NCBI GenBank assembly: GCA_016928155.1
Contig: JAFGLG010000007.1
Span: 207,320-271,319, forward strand
Reading direction: 5' to 3'
Source: Candidatus Woesearchaeota archaeon
GTDB taxonomy: Archaea; Nanobdellota; Nanobdellia; Woesearchaeales; JAFGLG01
DNA length: 64,000 nucleotides
Part shown: positions 26,692 through 35,080 of the stretch, piece by piece
How positions within the stretch are numbered: position 1 is the first letter of the stretch
Layout of the letters: the number at the start of each line of letters is the position of its first letter
The notes under the pieces: model-generated
Seen by the model: the letters and a program-made list of their open reading frames with translations, nothing else
What the model was told of the DNA's origin: nothing
Databases searched by the model: none
Translations under genes and position numbers: made by a program

Positions 26692-26970
26692 TCAATGCTT
26701 GCTTGTGATGTCCTTGCTCTCCATGAACAGGTAATCCTTGAGCTCTTTAGAGAAATTTGCATCATTCTGCCTGATCCACTCAATCAGCATGGCAGCATGC
26801 TCCTTTTCCTCATCTGCATTATGGATAAGGATCTTCTTTAGATTCTCATCGGTGCATGCATCTGCCCGCTGGTTGTAATAATCAACAGCCTGCATCTCTT
26901 CTCTCAATGAGTCGATAGCACGTTTCATATCCAATGTCTTTGCTGAAACCTTATTCCTTTCTTCTTCCAT
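26692..26970 (-). CDS. Encapsulated-ferritin-like (EncFtn) protein
   Basis: A 92-residue helical protein. The block REEMQAVDYYNQRADA and the block HNADEEKEHAAMLIEW match encapsulated ferritins; candidate iron ligands are Glu25, Glu55 and His58, with the same spacing (30 and 3) as the ligands of the characterised family. EncFtn forms an annular ferroxidase inside encapsulin shells. No encapsulin gene is in the window, and the typical shell-targeting tail is not evident at the C-terminus (DITSKH). ATG at 26970 follows GAGGTG. Confidence 0.85.
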   Translation of the reverse strand: MEEERNKVSAKTLDMKRAIDSLREEMQAVDYYNQRADACTDENLKKILIHNADEEKEHAAMLIEWIRQNDANFSKELKDYLFMESKDITSKH

Positions 26971-27110
26971 AATAAACACCTCTTAAGGGTCTTATCATGC
27001 TTTATTTTTAAAGTTTTACCAGAAAAATGATACACCAATTCTTCAAAGCTATCAAGCTTAGTCAAATCTACAGAGATTATTTATAAGAATAAATCAAAAT
27101 TAGTCTATTC

Positions 27111-27599
27111 TTATGAATAAGTTGAAATAATATTCATGACTAGATCTTGTGCAGAAACAGGATTTTCACTTTCTACCTGGAAGGTGTAATACCCTGCTCT
27201 CCATAAGTATAGTGGGTCTTTATTGATTCTGTTTATTTTGGTTATGTCTTTCCCATTTAGTTGCACAATTTCATCTGAATAATATGCATCCATCTCAGCG
27301 AGGTTCTCTTTCATTTTATCATAACATGGATTATTCTCAGGACATTCCATTATCCATAAATTGGTGTTGCCAGAATCAAATTTGAAAAAATTCATTTGGG
27401 TATTACCATAAAAATGTTTTAGGGTGCTTATATCCGAATTCATTTCCGAATAGCTTATTTGGTCCCACTGTTTAGAATGCGTAGGCACTAAATACTCCAA
27501 TTGACCTTGAATTGTTGTGTCTGGATGAACTTTTTCAACACTGCACCCTAAGATAAATAATGATCCAACAACAAATAGGAACAAAATAACAGGTTTCAT
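27111..27599 (-). CDS. Lipoprotein of unknown function
   Basis: A 162-residue protein with a signal peptide and lipobox FILGC (Cys 19). The mature part is a mixed alpha/beta sequence with two Cys (MECPENNPCYD) close enough for a disulfide. It is more AT-rich than its neighbours, by eye. No family recognised; probably anchored on the outer face of the membrane. Confidence 0.7.
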   Translation of the reverse strand: MKPVILFLFVVGSLFILGCSVEKVHPDTTIQGQLEYLVPTHSKQWDQISYSEMNSDISTLKHFYGNTQMNFFKFDSGNTNLWIMECPENNPCYDKMKENLAEMDAYYSDEIVQLNGKDITKINRINKDPLYLWRAGYYTFQVESENPVSAQDLVMNIISTYS

Positions 27600-27690
27600 C
27601 CAAACACCTCTTTAAGTATGATATGAAGGTCAAAATGAAGCTTTGTTTTTAAATGTTATTCAGAAATACGGGACCCCATGAAGATAAATA

Positions 27691-27863
27691 TCCCCGCCCC
27701 CGGAATTTCAGGAAACCAAGCAGGTGCATCTCTGCTTCTCGCTTGGCTCAGCATTTGAACCAGGAACCTTTCGGTATCAGCTGGCTGTGGGTCATCCATT
27801 CCCGAACGGGATTGTCACACAGAACGCTACAGCCGAACGCTCTAGCCGTTGAGCTAGGCGGGG
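27691..27863 (-). tRNA. tRNA-Tyr(GTA) with canonical and T-loop introns
   Basis: Minus strand. Acceptor CCCCGCC/GGCGGGG, D-stem GCTC/GAGC, anticodon stem TTCGG/CCGAA with loop C-T-GTA-G-A, T-stem CCTGG/CCGGG. A 51-nt intron at 37/38 (27776-27826) has stems CTGTG/CACAG and TCCCG/CGGGA. A 49-nt insertion in the T-loop after position 59 (27705-27753) has a CCAAGC/GCTTGG stem. Removing both leaves 73 nt including discriminator A, with T-loop TTCAAAT. No TATA box is visible directly upstream; it may be transcribed with the tRNA-like element at 28002. Confidence 0.9.
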
Positions 27864-27912
27864 ATTGTGAGCAGATTTTTTCTAAAATCTTCGAAAAATA
27901 CCCTCCAGATCA

Positions 27913-28005
27913 TCGCAAATACTGGGCTTGAGCCGCAAGGCGAAACCCATGATGATGCCAGCTGACATCTCAGCTGCGCGTTAGCCGTTGAGCTAGGCAG
28001 GGTGC
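27913..28005 (-). other. tRNA-like element with its own promoter
   Basis: On the minus strand, the 17 bases from GCCTAGCTCAACGG onward repeat the acceptor/D-arm of tRNA-Tyr, but the 3' D-stem is degenerate (ACGC) and no matching acceptor strand follows. It then has a 7-bp hairpin CAGCTGA/TCAGCTG and a T-arm-like TGGG/CCCA stem enclosing a GCC/GGC mini-hairpin. A TATA box 28026-28038 predicts transcription from about 28006, so it is probably transcribed. It could be a decayed tRNA, a tRNA with unusual processing, or another small RNA. Confidence 0.4.
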
Positions 28006-28025
28006 TTATAAAGAGGAAATGACTC

Positions 28026-28038
28026 CTTTTTAAATATT
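28026..28038 (-). promoter_or_regulatory. TATA box for the tRNA-like element and probably tRNA-Tyr
   Basis: Minus-strand AATATTTAAAAAG, with no coding gene on that strand downstream before the tRNA-like element. Its centre is about 25 nt upstream of 28006, where the tRNA-like sequence begins. Confidence 0.5.
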
Positions 28039-28107
28039 GTGGCTCAGAATCGGGTGATTTATATATCTTGGATGCGTATATATAGGCAGGTGGTTTCAGG
28101 GTGGAAT

Positions 28108-28317
28108 ATGGCAAGGACATTCAACTGCAAGAAATGCAAGAATTTCTGTGAACCCGAAGTGAAGGCTGCATGCATATTGAGAGGGAAGTGCGAGAGATAC
28201 ACTCCAGTCAGCAAAATAGGGCCAAGGCTCATCTTCCTTGATGGGATAGACTTCCATGAAAGGATGAACAAGGACAACGAGATCACAAAGGACAAGAAAG
28301 AGATCCTGCTGGCTTAG
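28108..28317 (+). CDS. Small Cys-rich, probably zinc-binding protein
   Basis: A 69-residue protein. The N-terminal half has Cys in FNCKKCKNFC, then AACILRGKC, which could form one treble-clef or zinc-knuckle site. The C-terminal half is charged. ATG at 28108 with GGTGG 4 nt upstream; the longer frame from 28039 contains no homology appeal. It converges on the zinc-ribbon gene at 28314, with stop codons overlapping. Confidence 0.65.
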   Translation: MARTFNCKKCKNFCEPEVKAACILRGKCERYTPVSKIGPRLIFLDGIDFHERMNKDNEITKDKKEILLA

Positions 28318-28463
28318 ATGCCCGCCCTTCCCTCGACAGTTATCCCGCGCGGCCTTATCTTATGCGACTTTCCGCACTTCGGACAGATGGTCTCGTTCCA
28401 ATCCTGATCCAGCGGATACCCACAGTTTTCGCATCTCCTCTGCTTGCCTTTCTTTATCAGCAT
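28314..28463 (-). CDS. 49-residue zinc-ribbon protein
   Basis: A short gene read on the minus strand from ATG 28461-28463 to TAA 28314-28316. It encodes two CxxC knuckles (RCENCGYP near residue 11 and ICPKCGKS near residue 27) separated by 12 residues, with a basic N-terminus and a KIRPRGI tail. The ATG follows the stop of the lipoprotein gene by one base, so the two are translationally coupled. Possibly a nucleic-acid binding or rubredoxin-like protein; function unknown. Confidence 0.75.
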   Translation of the reverse strand: MLIKKGKQRRCENCGYPLDQDWNETICPKCGKSHKIRPRGITVEGRAGI

Positions 28464-28464
28464 C

Positions 28465-28839
28465 TTAATTCGTCCTTATGTATACAAGATCAACATCATC
28501 GATGATATGATCATCCAAGCTGCACACAACACTGAACTCTTCCCCTTCAGGGACCGTGATATGGGCAAGCTGATTCTGCGTCGAGTACCAGCCTGGCTGG
28601 AAATCCACAACCCCATGACCCTCATCCTTCAGAACCTGCTTTGCCAGATCCTGATCCTTCGTATTGAACCTGACAAGGACCTTGCCAGGGGTGAAATCGA
28701 TGCCCGGTTTAAGGGACTGCAGACCCTTCTCGCATGACGACGATGATCTGCCTGAAAAAACCGAATCAGATGAATGCGTCGAAGCGTCGGGACTGCATCC
28801 GGCCAGCAGCAAAACAACGATAAAAATGAAGCATCTCAT
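28465..28839 (-). CDS. Small lipoprotein of unknown function
   Basis: A 124-residue protein with lipobox LLLAGC (Cys about 15), a Ser-rich linker, and a compact alpha/beta domain. The segment TPGKVLVRFNTKDQD resembles the start of protease-propeptide-like (subtilisin inhibitor I9-like) domains, which is only a suggestion. Surface-anchored by inference. Four bases separate it from the larger membrane-anchored protein upstream. Confidence 0.65.
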   Translation of the reverse strand: MRCFIFIVVLLLAGCSPDASTHSSDSVFSGRSSSSCEKGLQSLKPGIDFTPGKVLVRFNTKDQDLAKQVLKDEGHGVVDFQPGWYSTQNQLAHITVPEGEEFSVVCSLDDHIIDDVDLVYIRTN

Positions 28840-28843
28840 GATC

Positions 28844-30313
28844 TCAGCTCTCGATGCTCAATGGATTCGAATATGATTTCAGAACCTTGTCGCCGTCCCT
28901 ATACTTGACAAGCACAGGCTCGAGCCTGATGTTGCCGATTATGCTCAGCTTAGGCCTGATCTCATAGACCAGCAGCCTCTCCTCATAAGGATCAAGTATG
29001 TCAAACTTCCACTCCACAATCCTTCCCTCCTTTGCATGTGAATAGGTCTTGTCAGGCTTGACTACTCCGGGGCTTTCCGAAAGCTCGATGCTGACTAGCT
29101 CATTCACACGGTCTATGACCCTTACATCCTCAAAGGGCTTGTTCCTCCTGTTTTTTAAGATAATCATGACTTTCACAGACGAGACAGCGCCTCCCTGCCT
29201 CGAGATCTCATGCGCATTCTTTATGACGATGACAGGATCCTTCATCATGAAATAGAACAGAAAGACAAGCAGCAGCACAACGAGCACAACAGCTGGGATC
29301 AAGTAAGATGTGGTGACTGTGAGTGTGGCGGTCTCATTCGGCTTGAGAGTCAGCTCCCATTCATATGCCTCGACGCTATTCTTTTCCACGATAGAAGAAG
29401 ACGGATCAGTCCTGGTGAATATCTTCCTGAATCCCGGGGTGACATAGCTGACCTTCTCTGTCTTCTCTATATTGCCATTGTTCTTCACAGTTATGACAGT
29501 CGAATGTGAGACGATCCCTTTCTCAGACTCGCTCCTGAGCTCGAAGCTCGGCAGGAAAGGCAGCACTTCCATCAATATTGATTCCTCCGAGACGGTCTTA
29601 TTGAGATAAAAAGCTGATGCAGTCACAAGGATCTTCTGAGGCATGACATCCTCAAAGTCAAAAGTGTACTCGACAGTCTTCTGGCCATCCGGACCCAGCT
29701 CGATATAGGATTCCTTGCTGAAAAGGTCGCTCCGGAGCTCCACAAGCAGATTGGGCATGTGCAATGCATTGTTGTTCTTCAGGCTTATCTTAACCGAAAA
29801 CTTCTTGGATGTATCGATGAAACCAGGAGAAGATATCGATAGGGTCACATTCGGATCATATTTCGGGGATTCCCTGAAGACCCTGACATTGAGCAGGATT
29901 TCGCTCTTCTCACCTGTAACAGAGGACTCAAGCCCGATGATCAGCTTATGGATGCCGAGACTGATGTTGCCATTGGAATTGAGCTTGAGGATAAACTCCT
30001 TGGTCTCGTCCGGCTTCAATGTGATGCCTGTTGTCATGAAATACACAGGATCTGTCATGGGGCTGAACTTGCCTATGTAGTCAGTCACGAAATAGAAATC
30101 AAGGTCCTCCTCCTTGGCAGTAGGATTGTAGACAGACATGCTGAAAAGGGCTTCTTCCCCCTGCATGATTGAATCCTTTATCGGGGTGAATTCTATCCTG
30201 ACCTCCCCGCCGCTGGAGGCATGAGGCGAGATTATCACCTGTGCAGATGCAGAGAACAGAGCACATAACAATGTACAGAACAAAATTATCAGCAACCCCT
30301 TTTTTGGCATCAT
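28844..30313 (-). CDS. Membrane-anchored surface protein with several Ig-like/CARDB domains
   Basis: A 489-residue protein. Signal peptide (1-24), three beta-sandwich domains outside (about 30-330, with repeated NPTAKEEDLDF- and NNGNIEKTEKV-type edges), one membrane helix of about 22 residues near 345 (IPAVVLVVLLLVFLFY), then about 120 cytosolic residues with a further domain containing LKNRRNKPFEDVRV. AGGTGATATG precedes the ATG. The inside/outside arrangement suggests coupling of surface to cytoplasm; function unknown. Confidence 0.75.
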   Translation of the reverse strand: MMPKKGLLIILFCTLLCALFSASAQVIISPHASSGGEVRIEFTPIKDSIMQGEEALFSMSVYNPTAKEEDLDFYFVTDYIGKFSPMTDPVYFMTTGITLKPDETKEFILKLNSNGNISLGIHKLIIGLESSVTGEKSEILLNVRVFRESPKYDPNVTLSISSPGFIDTSKKFSVKISLKNNNALHMPNLLVELRSDLFSKESYIELGPDGQKTVEYTFDFEDVMPQKILVTASAFYLNKTVSEESILMEVLPFLPSFELRSESEKGIVSHSTVITVKNNGNIEKTEKVSYVTPGFRKIFTRTDPSSSIVEKNSVEAYEWELTLKPNETATLTVTTSYLIPAVVLVVLLLVFLFYFMMKDPVIVIKNAHEISRQGGAVSSVKVMIILKNRRNKPFEDVRVIDRVNELVSIELSESPGVVKPDKTYSHAKEGRIVEWKFDILDPYEERLLVYEIRPKLSIIGNIRLEPVLVKYRDGDKVLKSYSNPLSIES

Positions 30314-30392
30314 ATCACCTGTATAAATATCTCCCTAATATCAAAGACTGACCTCATCAAAACTAACATTCCCTAATATATAAACTTTTTTG

Positions 30393-31895
30393 CTATAAGA
30401 GGCTCCTGCCAGTCATCTCCTTTGGCTTAGGGAGCCCCATGAGATGGAGCATTGTCGGGGTTATATCACTTATGCCCCCCTTTTTCAAGGAGGCCTTATG
30501 GCTGAATCTCCCTGAAACCAGGATAAAAGGCACATCATTCATGGTATGGGTGGTCTGATGTGGGCCTGACATCTCTTCTGCATTGCCGTGGTCTGCTGTG
30601 ACAATTATTGTCCCATCCAGTGATAAAATCTCACCCACGACCTTCTTCAGGCAGATATCCAAGGTTTCCACTGCCTCAATGGCTGCTTTGAGGGAGCCTG
30701 TATGGCCCACCATATCTGCATTGGCATAGTTCATCACAATGACATCATATCTCTTCTTCCTTATCTCCCTGATGACCCTGTCTGTGGTCAGGTATGCGGA
30801 CATCTCAGGCTTCTGGTCATAAGTGGTGACTTTCGGGCTGGGTATGATTATCCTGTCCTCCCCGGGCCAGGCCTTCTGCCTCTGCCCGTCGAAGAAGAAT
30901 GTGACATGGACGAATTTCTCTGTCTCGGCAATCTTCAGCTGCCTGAAGCCTTTTTTTGAGATGAATTCTGAGAATGTGTTCCTCAGCTCTATCTGAGGTA
31001 TGATAACCGGGAGCCTGAACTTATCATCATACTCGCACATGCAGTAATATTCCACATCAACTTTCTTCCTCCTGAAATCGTCAAACCTGCTGTCGACAAA
31101 AGCATGAGTGAGCTGCCGCGCCCTGTCTGAGCGGAAATTGAAGAAGATGATGGTGTCATTGTCCCTGATGCCCCTGAACCCGTCAATAAACCCCGGCTCT
31201 ATGAACTCATCAGTGATTCCTCTGTTATATGAATCCTGTATGGCCTCAATCGGATCTGCAAACATCTTCCCTTTGAGACTGACAAGGCAGTCATAGGCTT
31301 TTTTCTCGCGCTTCCATCTCCTGTCCCTGTCCATCGAATAGAACCTGCCCATTATCGTGGATATCTTGGCGTCTATCCTGTTCTTCCTGATGAAATCCAT
31401 GAGCTGCCCCATATATCTGATCCCTGATGTTGTCCGGGTATCCCTCCCATCCATGAAGCAGTGGATGCAGATATTTCTGACATTGAGCTTCTTTGCCTGC
31501 TTCAATATCGCAAAAAGATGGGTGATGTGGGAGTGGACTCCGCCGTCTGACAATAAGCCCATGAGATGTAGTGTGCCTTTGGTCTCTCTCAAGGCCCTGT
31601 TAAGCACCCTGTTCCTGAAGAATGAGCCGTCCTTGATTGCATTGGAGATGCGGGTCATGTCCTGATAGACAATCCTACCCGCTCCGATATTGAGATGATT
31701 CACCTCAGAGTTGCCTATGAATCCTCTCGGCAGTCCCACAGCCTCTCCTGCGGCTGCAAGATACCTGTTCGGATATTTTTTGAACAGGGAACTGATGAAA
31801 GGAGCTTTTGCCAGGGCAATCGCATTGTCCTTCCTTGCAGACCTGTGGCCGAAACCGTCAAGGATGACAAGCATCAATGGATTCCTGAGTTTCAT
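30393..31895 (-). CDS. gpmI: 2,3-bisphosphoglycerate-independent phosphoglycerate mutase (bacterial-type iPGM)
   Basis: A 500-residue alkaline-phosphatase-fold enzyme converting 3- to 2-phosphoglycerate with two Mn ions. LVILDGFGHR at the start, the nucleophile Ser in GNSEVNHLNIGAG (about 65), MDGRDT, and C-terminal TADHGNAEEM and THTMNDVPF are present. This length is the bacterial/plant type; many archaea use the shorter ApgM of about 400 residues. The start at 31895 follows GGTGGGA and lies 14 nt after the enolase stop, so enolase and mutase form a glycolytic operon. Confidence 0.96.
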   Translation of the reverse strand: MKLRNPLMLVILDGFGHRSARKDNAIALAKAPFISSLFKKYPNRYLAAAGEAVGLPRGFIGNSEVNHLNIGAGRIVYQDMTRISNAIKDGSFFRNRVLNRALRETKGTLHLMGLLSDGGVHSHITHLFAILKQAKKLNVRNICIHCFMDGRDTRTTSGIRYMGQLMDFIRKNRIDAKISTIMGRFYSMDRDRRWKREKKAYDCLVSLKGKMFADPIEAIQDSYNRGITDEFIEPGFIDGFRGIRDNDTIIFFNFRSDRARQLTHAFVDSRFDDFRRKKVDVEYYCMCEYDDKFRLPVIIPQIELRNTFSEFISKKGFRQLKIAETEKFVHVTFFFDGQRQKAWPGEDRIIIPSPKVTTYDQKPEMSAYLTTDRVIREIRKKRYDVIVMNYANADMVGHTGSLKAAIEAVETLDICLKKVVGEILSLDGTIIVTADHGNAEEMSGPHQTTHTMNDVPFILVSGRFSHKASLKKGGISDITPTMLHLMGLPKPKEMTGRSLL

Positions 31896-31909
31896 ATCTC
31901 CCACCACTT

Positions 31910-33160
31910 TCACCATTTGGCATATTTTGCATTCGCTCCGAGCTGCTCCTCAATCCTGATGAGCCTGTTGTACTTCGCAGTCCTCTCACCGCGGCAGGGA
32001 GCGCCGAGCTTGATCTGGCCGCAACCGAGGCCTGCTGCCAGGTCAGCGATGAATGTATCTTCAGTCTCGCCGCTCCTATGGCTGACCATAACCTTCCACT
32101 TCGCCTTAGCAGCCATCCTCGCTGATTCCAGGGCCTCGCTAAGGGTGCCTATCTGGTTGACCTTGAGCAGCAATGCATTGCATAGCCTGTTGTCGATAGC
32201 CATCTTCACCCTGTGGGGATTGGAGACAGTGAGGTCGTCGCCGACAATCTGAATATTCGTCTTCTTCATAAGGGCCTGGAATGGCGGGAAATCATCCTGG
32301 TCAAAAGGGTCCTCTATCGATATCACAGGATACTGCTTCGCAAGGCGCAGGTAGAGATTCAGCATCTGGATAGAGTTATACTGCTTGTCCATCTTGTAGA
32401 TGCCTCCTGCATAGAACTCTGAAGCCGCTATATCCATCGCTATCCTGACCTCTTTCGAATACCCGTTCTCTGCGATGGCGTTGTCAATCATGCGCAACGC
32501 TTCTTCTGGATCCTCGATCGGAGGCGCAAAGCCGCCTTCGTCGCCGACATTTATTGCATTCCTTCCATACTTCATCTGGATAATGCTCTTGAGGGTGTGA
32601 TATATCTCAGACACGGCCTGCACGCCCTCGCTGAAGCTCCTTGTCTTGACAGGGCATATCATGAACTCCTGGAAAGGCAGCTTGTTCCCTGCGTGCTTCC
32701 CGCCGTTGATTATGTTGCAGAAAGGCACCGGAAGCATCACCTTCTTCGAGCCAGAAAGCCTGTTGAGATATGAATAAAGGGGCTTGCCTGAGGCATTGGC
32801 AGCGCACACAGCACCGGCCATCGAGACACCAAGCATGGCATTCGCGCCGAGCTTGGACTTGTTCTTGGTATCATCAAGGTCTATCATCACCTTGTCTATC
32901 CTCTCCTGCTTCCTCACGTCGAGACCCTTGAGCTTCTTGGAGATCTTTTCGACATTGGCAATGGCCTTGAGCACACCATTACCATGGAATTTCCGGTTAT
33001 GATCCCTGAGCTCATGCGCCTCATAGACACCTGTGCTGGCGCCGCTTGGCACAGCAGCCCTGCCCACAGACTTGCTGCAGAGAACATCGACCTCAATGGT
33101 GGGATTTCCTCTGGAATCAAGAATCTCGCGCGCTAAAATCCTCTTTATCCTGAATGGCAT
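31910..33160 (-). CDS. eno: Enolase
   Basis: A 416-residue enzyme converting 2-phosphoglycerate to phosphoenolpyruvate. Recognised by ILDSRGNPTIEVDV, SGASTGVYEA, the metal ligands in VGDEGGFAPP, SIEDPFDQDD and VGDDL, and the C-terminal MVSHRSGETED and IKLGAPCRGERTAKYN. Full length. It is upstream of the mutase that supplies its substrate. Confidence 0.98.
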   Translation of the reverse strand: MPFRIKRILAREILDSRGNPTIEVDVLCSKSVGRAAVPSGASTGVYEAHELRDHNRKFHGNGVLKAIANVEKISKKLKGLDVRKQERIDKVMIDLDDTKNKSKLGANAMLGVSMAGAVCAANASGKPLYSYLNRLSGSKKVMLPVPFCNIINGGKHAGNKLPFQEFMICPVKTRSFSEGVQAVSEIYHTLKSIIQMKYGRNAINVGDEGGFAPPIEDPEEALRMIDNAIAENGYSKEVRIAMDIAASEFYAGGIYKMDKQYNSIQMLNLYLRLAKQYPVISIEDPFDQDDFPPFQALMKKTNIQIVGDDLTVSNPHRVKMAIDNRLCNALLLKVNQIGTLSEALESARMAAKAKWKVMVSHRSGETEDTFIADLAAGLGCGQIKLGAPCRGERTAKYNRLIRIEEQLGANAKYAKW

Positions 33161-33333
33161 GAACTCACCCCTTTTTAGCCATTTGTTTCTGGAATCTCAA
33201 TAATTTCTATATGAAAAATATTTTACCACTATTATAAATAATTATTGGGGGTTAAATTAGGAGCTCATAGTAGTAAATATATTGGTGAAATTTATAAATA
33301 TATGCGGATTCCTCAAAAATCGGCCTATCCAAA

Positions 33334-34095
33334 ATGGTACAATTCCTAAGCCAAAAGCAAGAATATCTGGACAATTTCAGGAAGTCAGTAATAAGATCCT
33401 ATTCAAGCCCTGAGGAGGTCAGACTCTATCAGGAAGAGCTTGAAAGAGGACTTTCCAGGACTGAAAAAGCAGCCTGCAGAAGATATCTCAAACCAGGAGA
33501 TGCAGTGCTTGATATAGGGTGCGGAGCAGGAAGAGAAGCTATGCAGATCACAGATATCTGCTCGAGACTTGACTGCATCGACCTCTCTTTTCCCATGGCA
33601 GCAGCTGCCAGGAATAATCTTGACGGGAGAGCGACAGTCCTGAACTGCGACTGCACAAGCCTGCCCTATGCCGACGGATCATATGACGCAGTGCTGATGT
33701 TCAACAAGGTACTGAGCCTTGTCCCCGGCAAAGAAGGGAGGATGAAAGCGCTGGCTGAAGCAAACAGGGTCCTCAAGCCCGACGGCTATCTGATAGCTGA
33801 AGTTGTCGAGGCGAATTTCACTGAGTCACTGCTGAGACCGATCAGCCCCATACTGTTCTTCGATTTCCAGGTAGGCGACAAGATAATAAACAGCATGCAC
33901 TACAGGACGACCTCGACAGGGATATATGTCCATTCCTTCACAGGCAACGAGATCCTGAGCGCAACTTCAGGTGCAGGTTTCAGGTTCGAGAGGAGACTTG
34001 AATCAATCCTCGACTGGCTTATGGGAACAGAGAGTGTCCTGGTATTCCGGAAAATGCATGATAACCACCAGAAAATGAATGAGAACCAGCGATAA
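33334..34095 (+). CDS. Class I SAM-dependent methyltransferase
   Basis: A 253-residue protein. Motif I VLDIGCGAGREAMQI at about 53, acidic strand end in DCIDLS, motif post-II ADGSYDAVLMFN and the EANRVLKPDGYLIAE strand typical of UbiE/Methyltransf_11 enzymes. TTTATAAATA at about 33290-33302 suggests a leaderless transcript. The substrate cannot be told from sequence. Confidence 0.88.
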   Translation: MVQFLSQKQEYLDNFRKSVIRSYSSPEEVRLYQEELERGLSRTEKAACRRYLKPGDAVLDIGCGAGREAMQITDICSRLDCIDLSFPMAAAARNNLDGRATVLNCDCTSLPYADGSYDAVLMFNKVLSLVPGKEGRMKALAEANRVLKPDGYLIAEVVEANFTESLLRPISPILFFDFQVGDKIINSMHYRTTSTGIYVHSFTGNEILSATSGAGFRFERRLESILDWLMGTESVLVFRKMHDNHQKMNENQR

Positions 34096-34137
34096 TAACC
34101 CTCATTAGGGGCGGTCGCAATCATCAGCACCATCGCG

Positions 34138-34902
34138 CTATCCTATATACTCCATCTCTTTCCCTTCCTTCATGCCCTTGATCCTGTTCAGGCCCTTGAT
34201 CTTCCTCATCTCATTCTCAATCTCCTTTATCTCCTTGTTGAGCTCGCTGAGATTCAGGCCTAAAGAGAGCTTCTTGTTGAGTATCTTCATGACTTCCCTC
34301 GCTCCCTTGATGCCGAGATACATGGGGTGGCCGTAGGTCTCTGCAAGGAGAGCGATTGCGTCGATACCCTGTCTCTCTGCGAGCCCTATCAGGAGCCCTG
34401 TGACGCCGACAATCGGGCCTATCTTGCCATAGCTCTTGGGATTGAGTGAGGTGGATCTGCAGTACTTATCCAGTATCCTTTTGCTGTTCGCAGTCGCGAA
34501 AACCACGGGGCTCCTGGGCACTGTGGGGAGGCCGATGCCGCCCATAGTGATGATCTCTGTGCAGCCCATCCTCTTCAGCATGTCGATTATGGTCTCGCTG
34601 AACTCATAGCTTGATTCCTCATTCACAGGCTGGACATCCCCTGCGAGGAACAGGAAGTCCCTGCCCTTTATCCTCTTGTGGTATATCTCTATCGAGGGAA
34701 GCTCGACGAGATTCTCCTCATTTATGTAGACAGACGGAGGGAATGAATGAGAGACAAGGTCGATGACCTTCCTCGCCTCAAGCTTGTCGACTATGAAATC
34801 TATGGTTATCTTGCCGACATTGCCTATGCCGGGCAGGCCCTCGATAAGCACCGGCCTGCTCAATTTCGGGAAATCCCTGACCTTCTGAAGCTTCCATGTC
34901 AT
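34138..34902 (-). CDS. PAC2-family protein (proteasome-assembly-chaperone-like)
   Basis: A 254-residue protein. IEGLPGIGNVGKITIDFIVD near residue 20 and the MGGIGLP, IGPIVGVTG and AETYGHP segments are characteristic of archaeal PAC2 proteins, related to eukaryotic proteasome assembly chaperones. A coiled, charged tail follows. It overlaps the nop10 stop by 4 nt, the conserved archaeal arrangement. Confidence 0.92.
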   Translation of the reverse strand: MTWKLQKVRDFPKLSRPVLIEGLPGIGNVGKITIDFIVDKLEARKVIDLVSHSFPPSVYINEENLVELPSIEIYHKRIKGRDFLFLAGDVQPVNEESSYEFSETIIDMLKRMGCTEIITMGGIGLPTVPRSPVVFATANSKRILDKYCRSTSLNPKSYGKIGPIVGVTGLLIGLAERQGIDAIALLAETYGHPMYLGIKGAREVMKILNKKLSLGLNLSELNKEIKEIENEMRKIKGLNRIKGMKEGKEMEYIG

Positions 34903-35075
34903 AAGAACCCCCTCTGCTTCAGCTCCGGCTCCTTGACTTTCCTGCGATAGCGCCCGTAAGCGTCCTCAGGGCTGTACTTCGGCGGCCTGGGTGTGACAGC
35001 CTTCGAACCGCAAGAGCAGGTCTCAGACATGGTGTAAGCGCCGCATCCTGTGCACTTGAGTATGTGTCTTGCCAT
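34899..35075 (-). CDS. nop10: H/ACA RNP protein Nop10
   Basis: A 58-residue component of the H/ACA pseudouridylation complex with Cbf5, Gar1 and L7Ae. Zinc site CTGCG and CSCG, then PRPPKYSPEDAYGRYRR that binds Cbf5. ATG at 35075 directly follows the aIF2alpha stop. Short length is normal for the family. Confidence 0.96.
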   Translation of the reverse strand: MARHILKCTGCGAYTMSETCSCGSKAVTPRPPKYSPEDAYGRYRRKVKEPELKQRGFL

Positions 35076-35080
35076 GACAA

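Noticed and set aside
27864..27912. AGATTTT/AAAATCT hairpin between tRNA-Tyr and the tRNA-like element as a terminator
   Set aside because: It would stop transcription before tRNA-Tyr, which has no other visible promoter; kept only as a possible processing signal.
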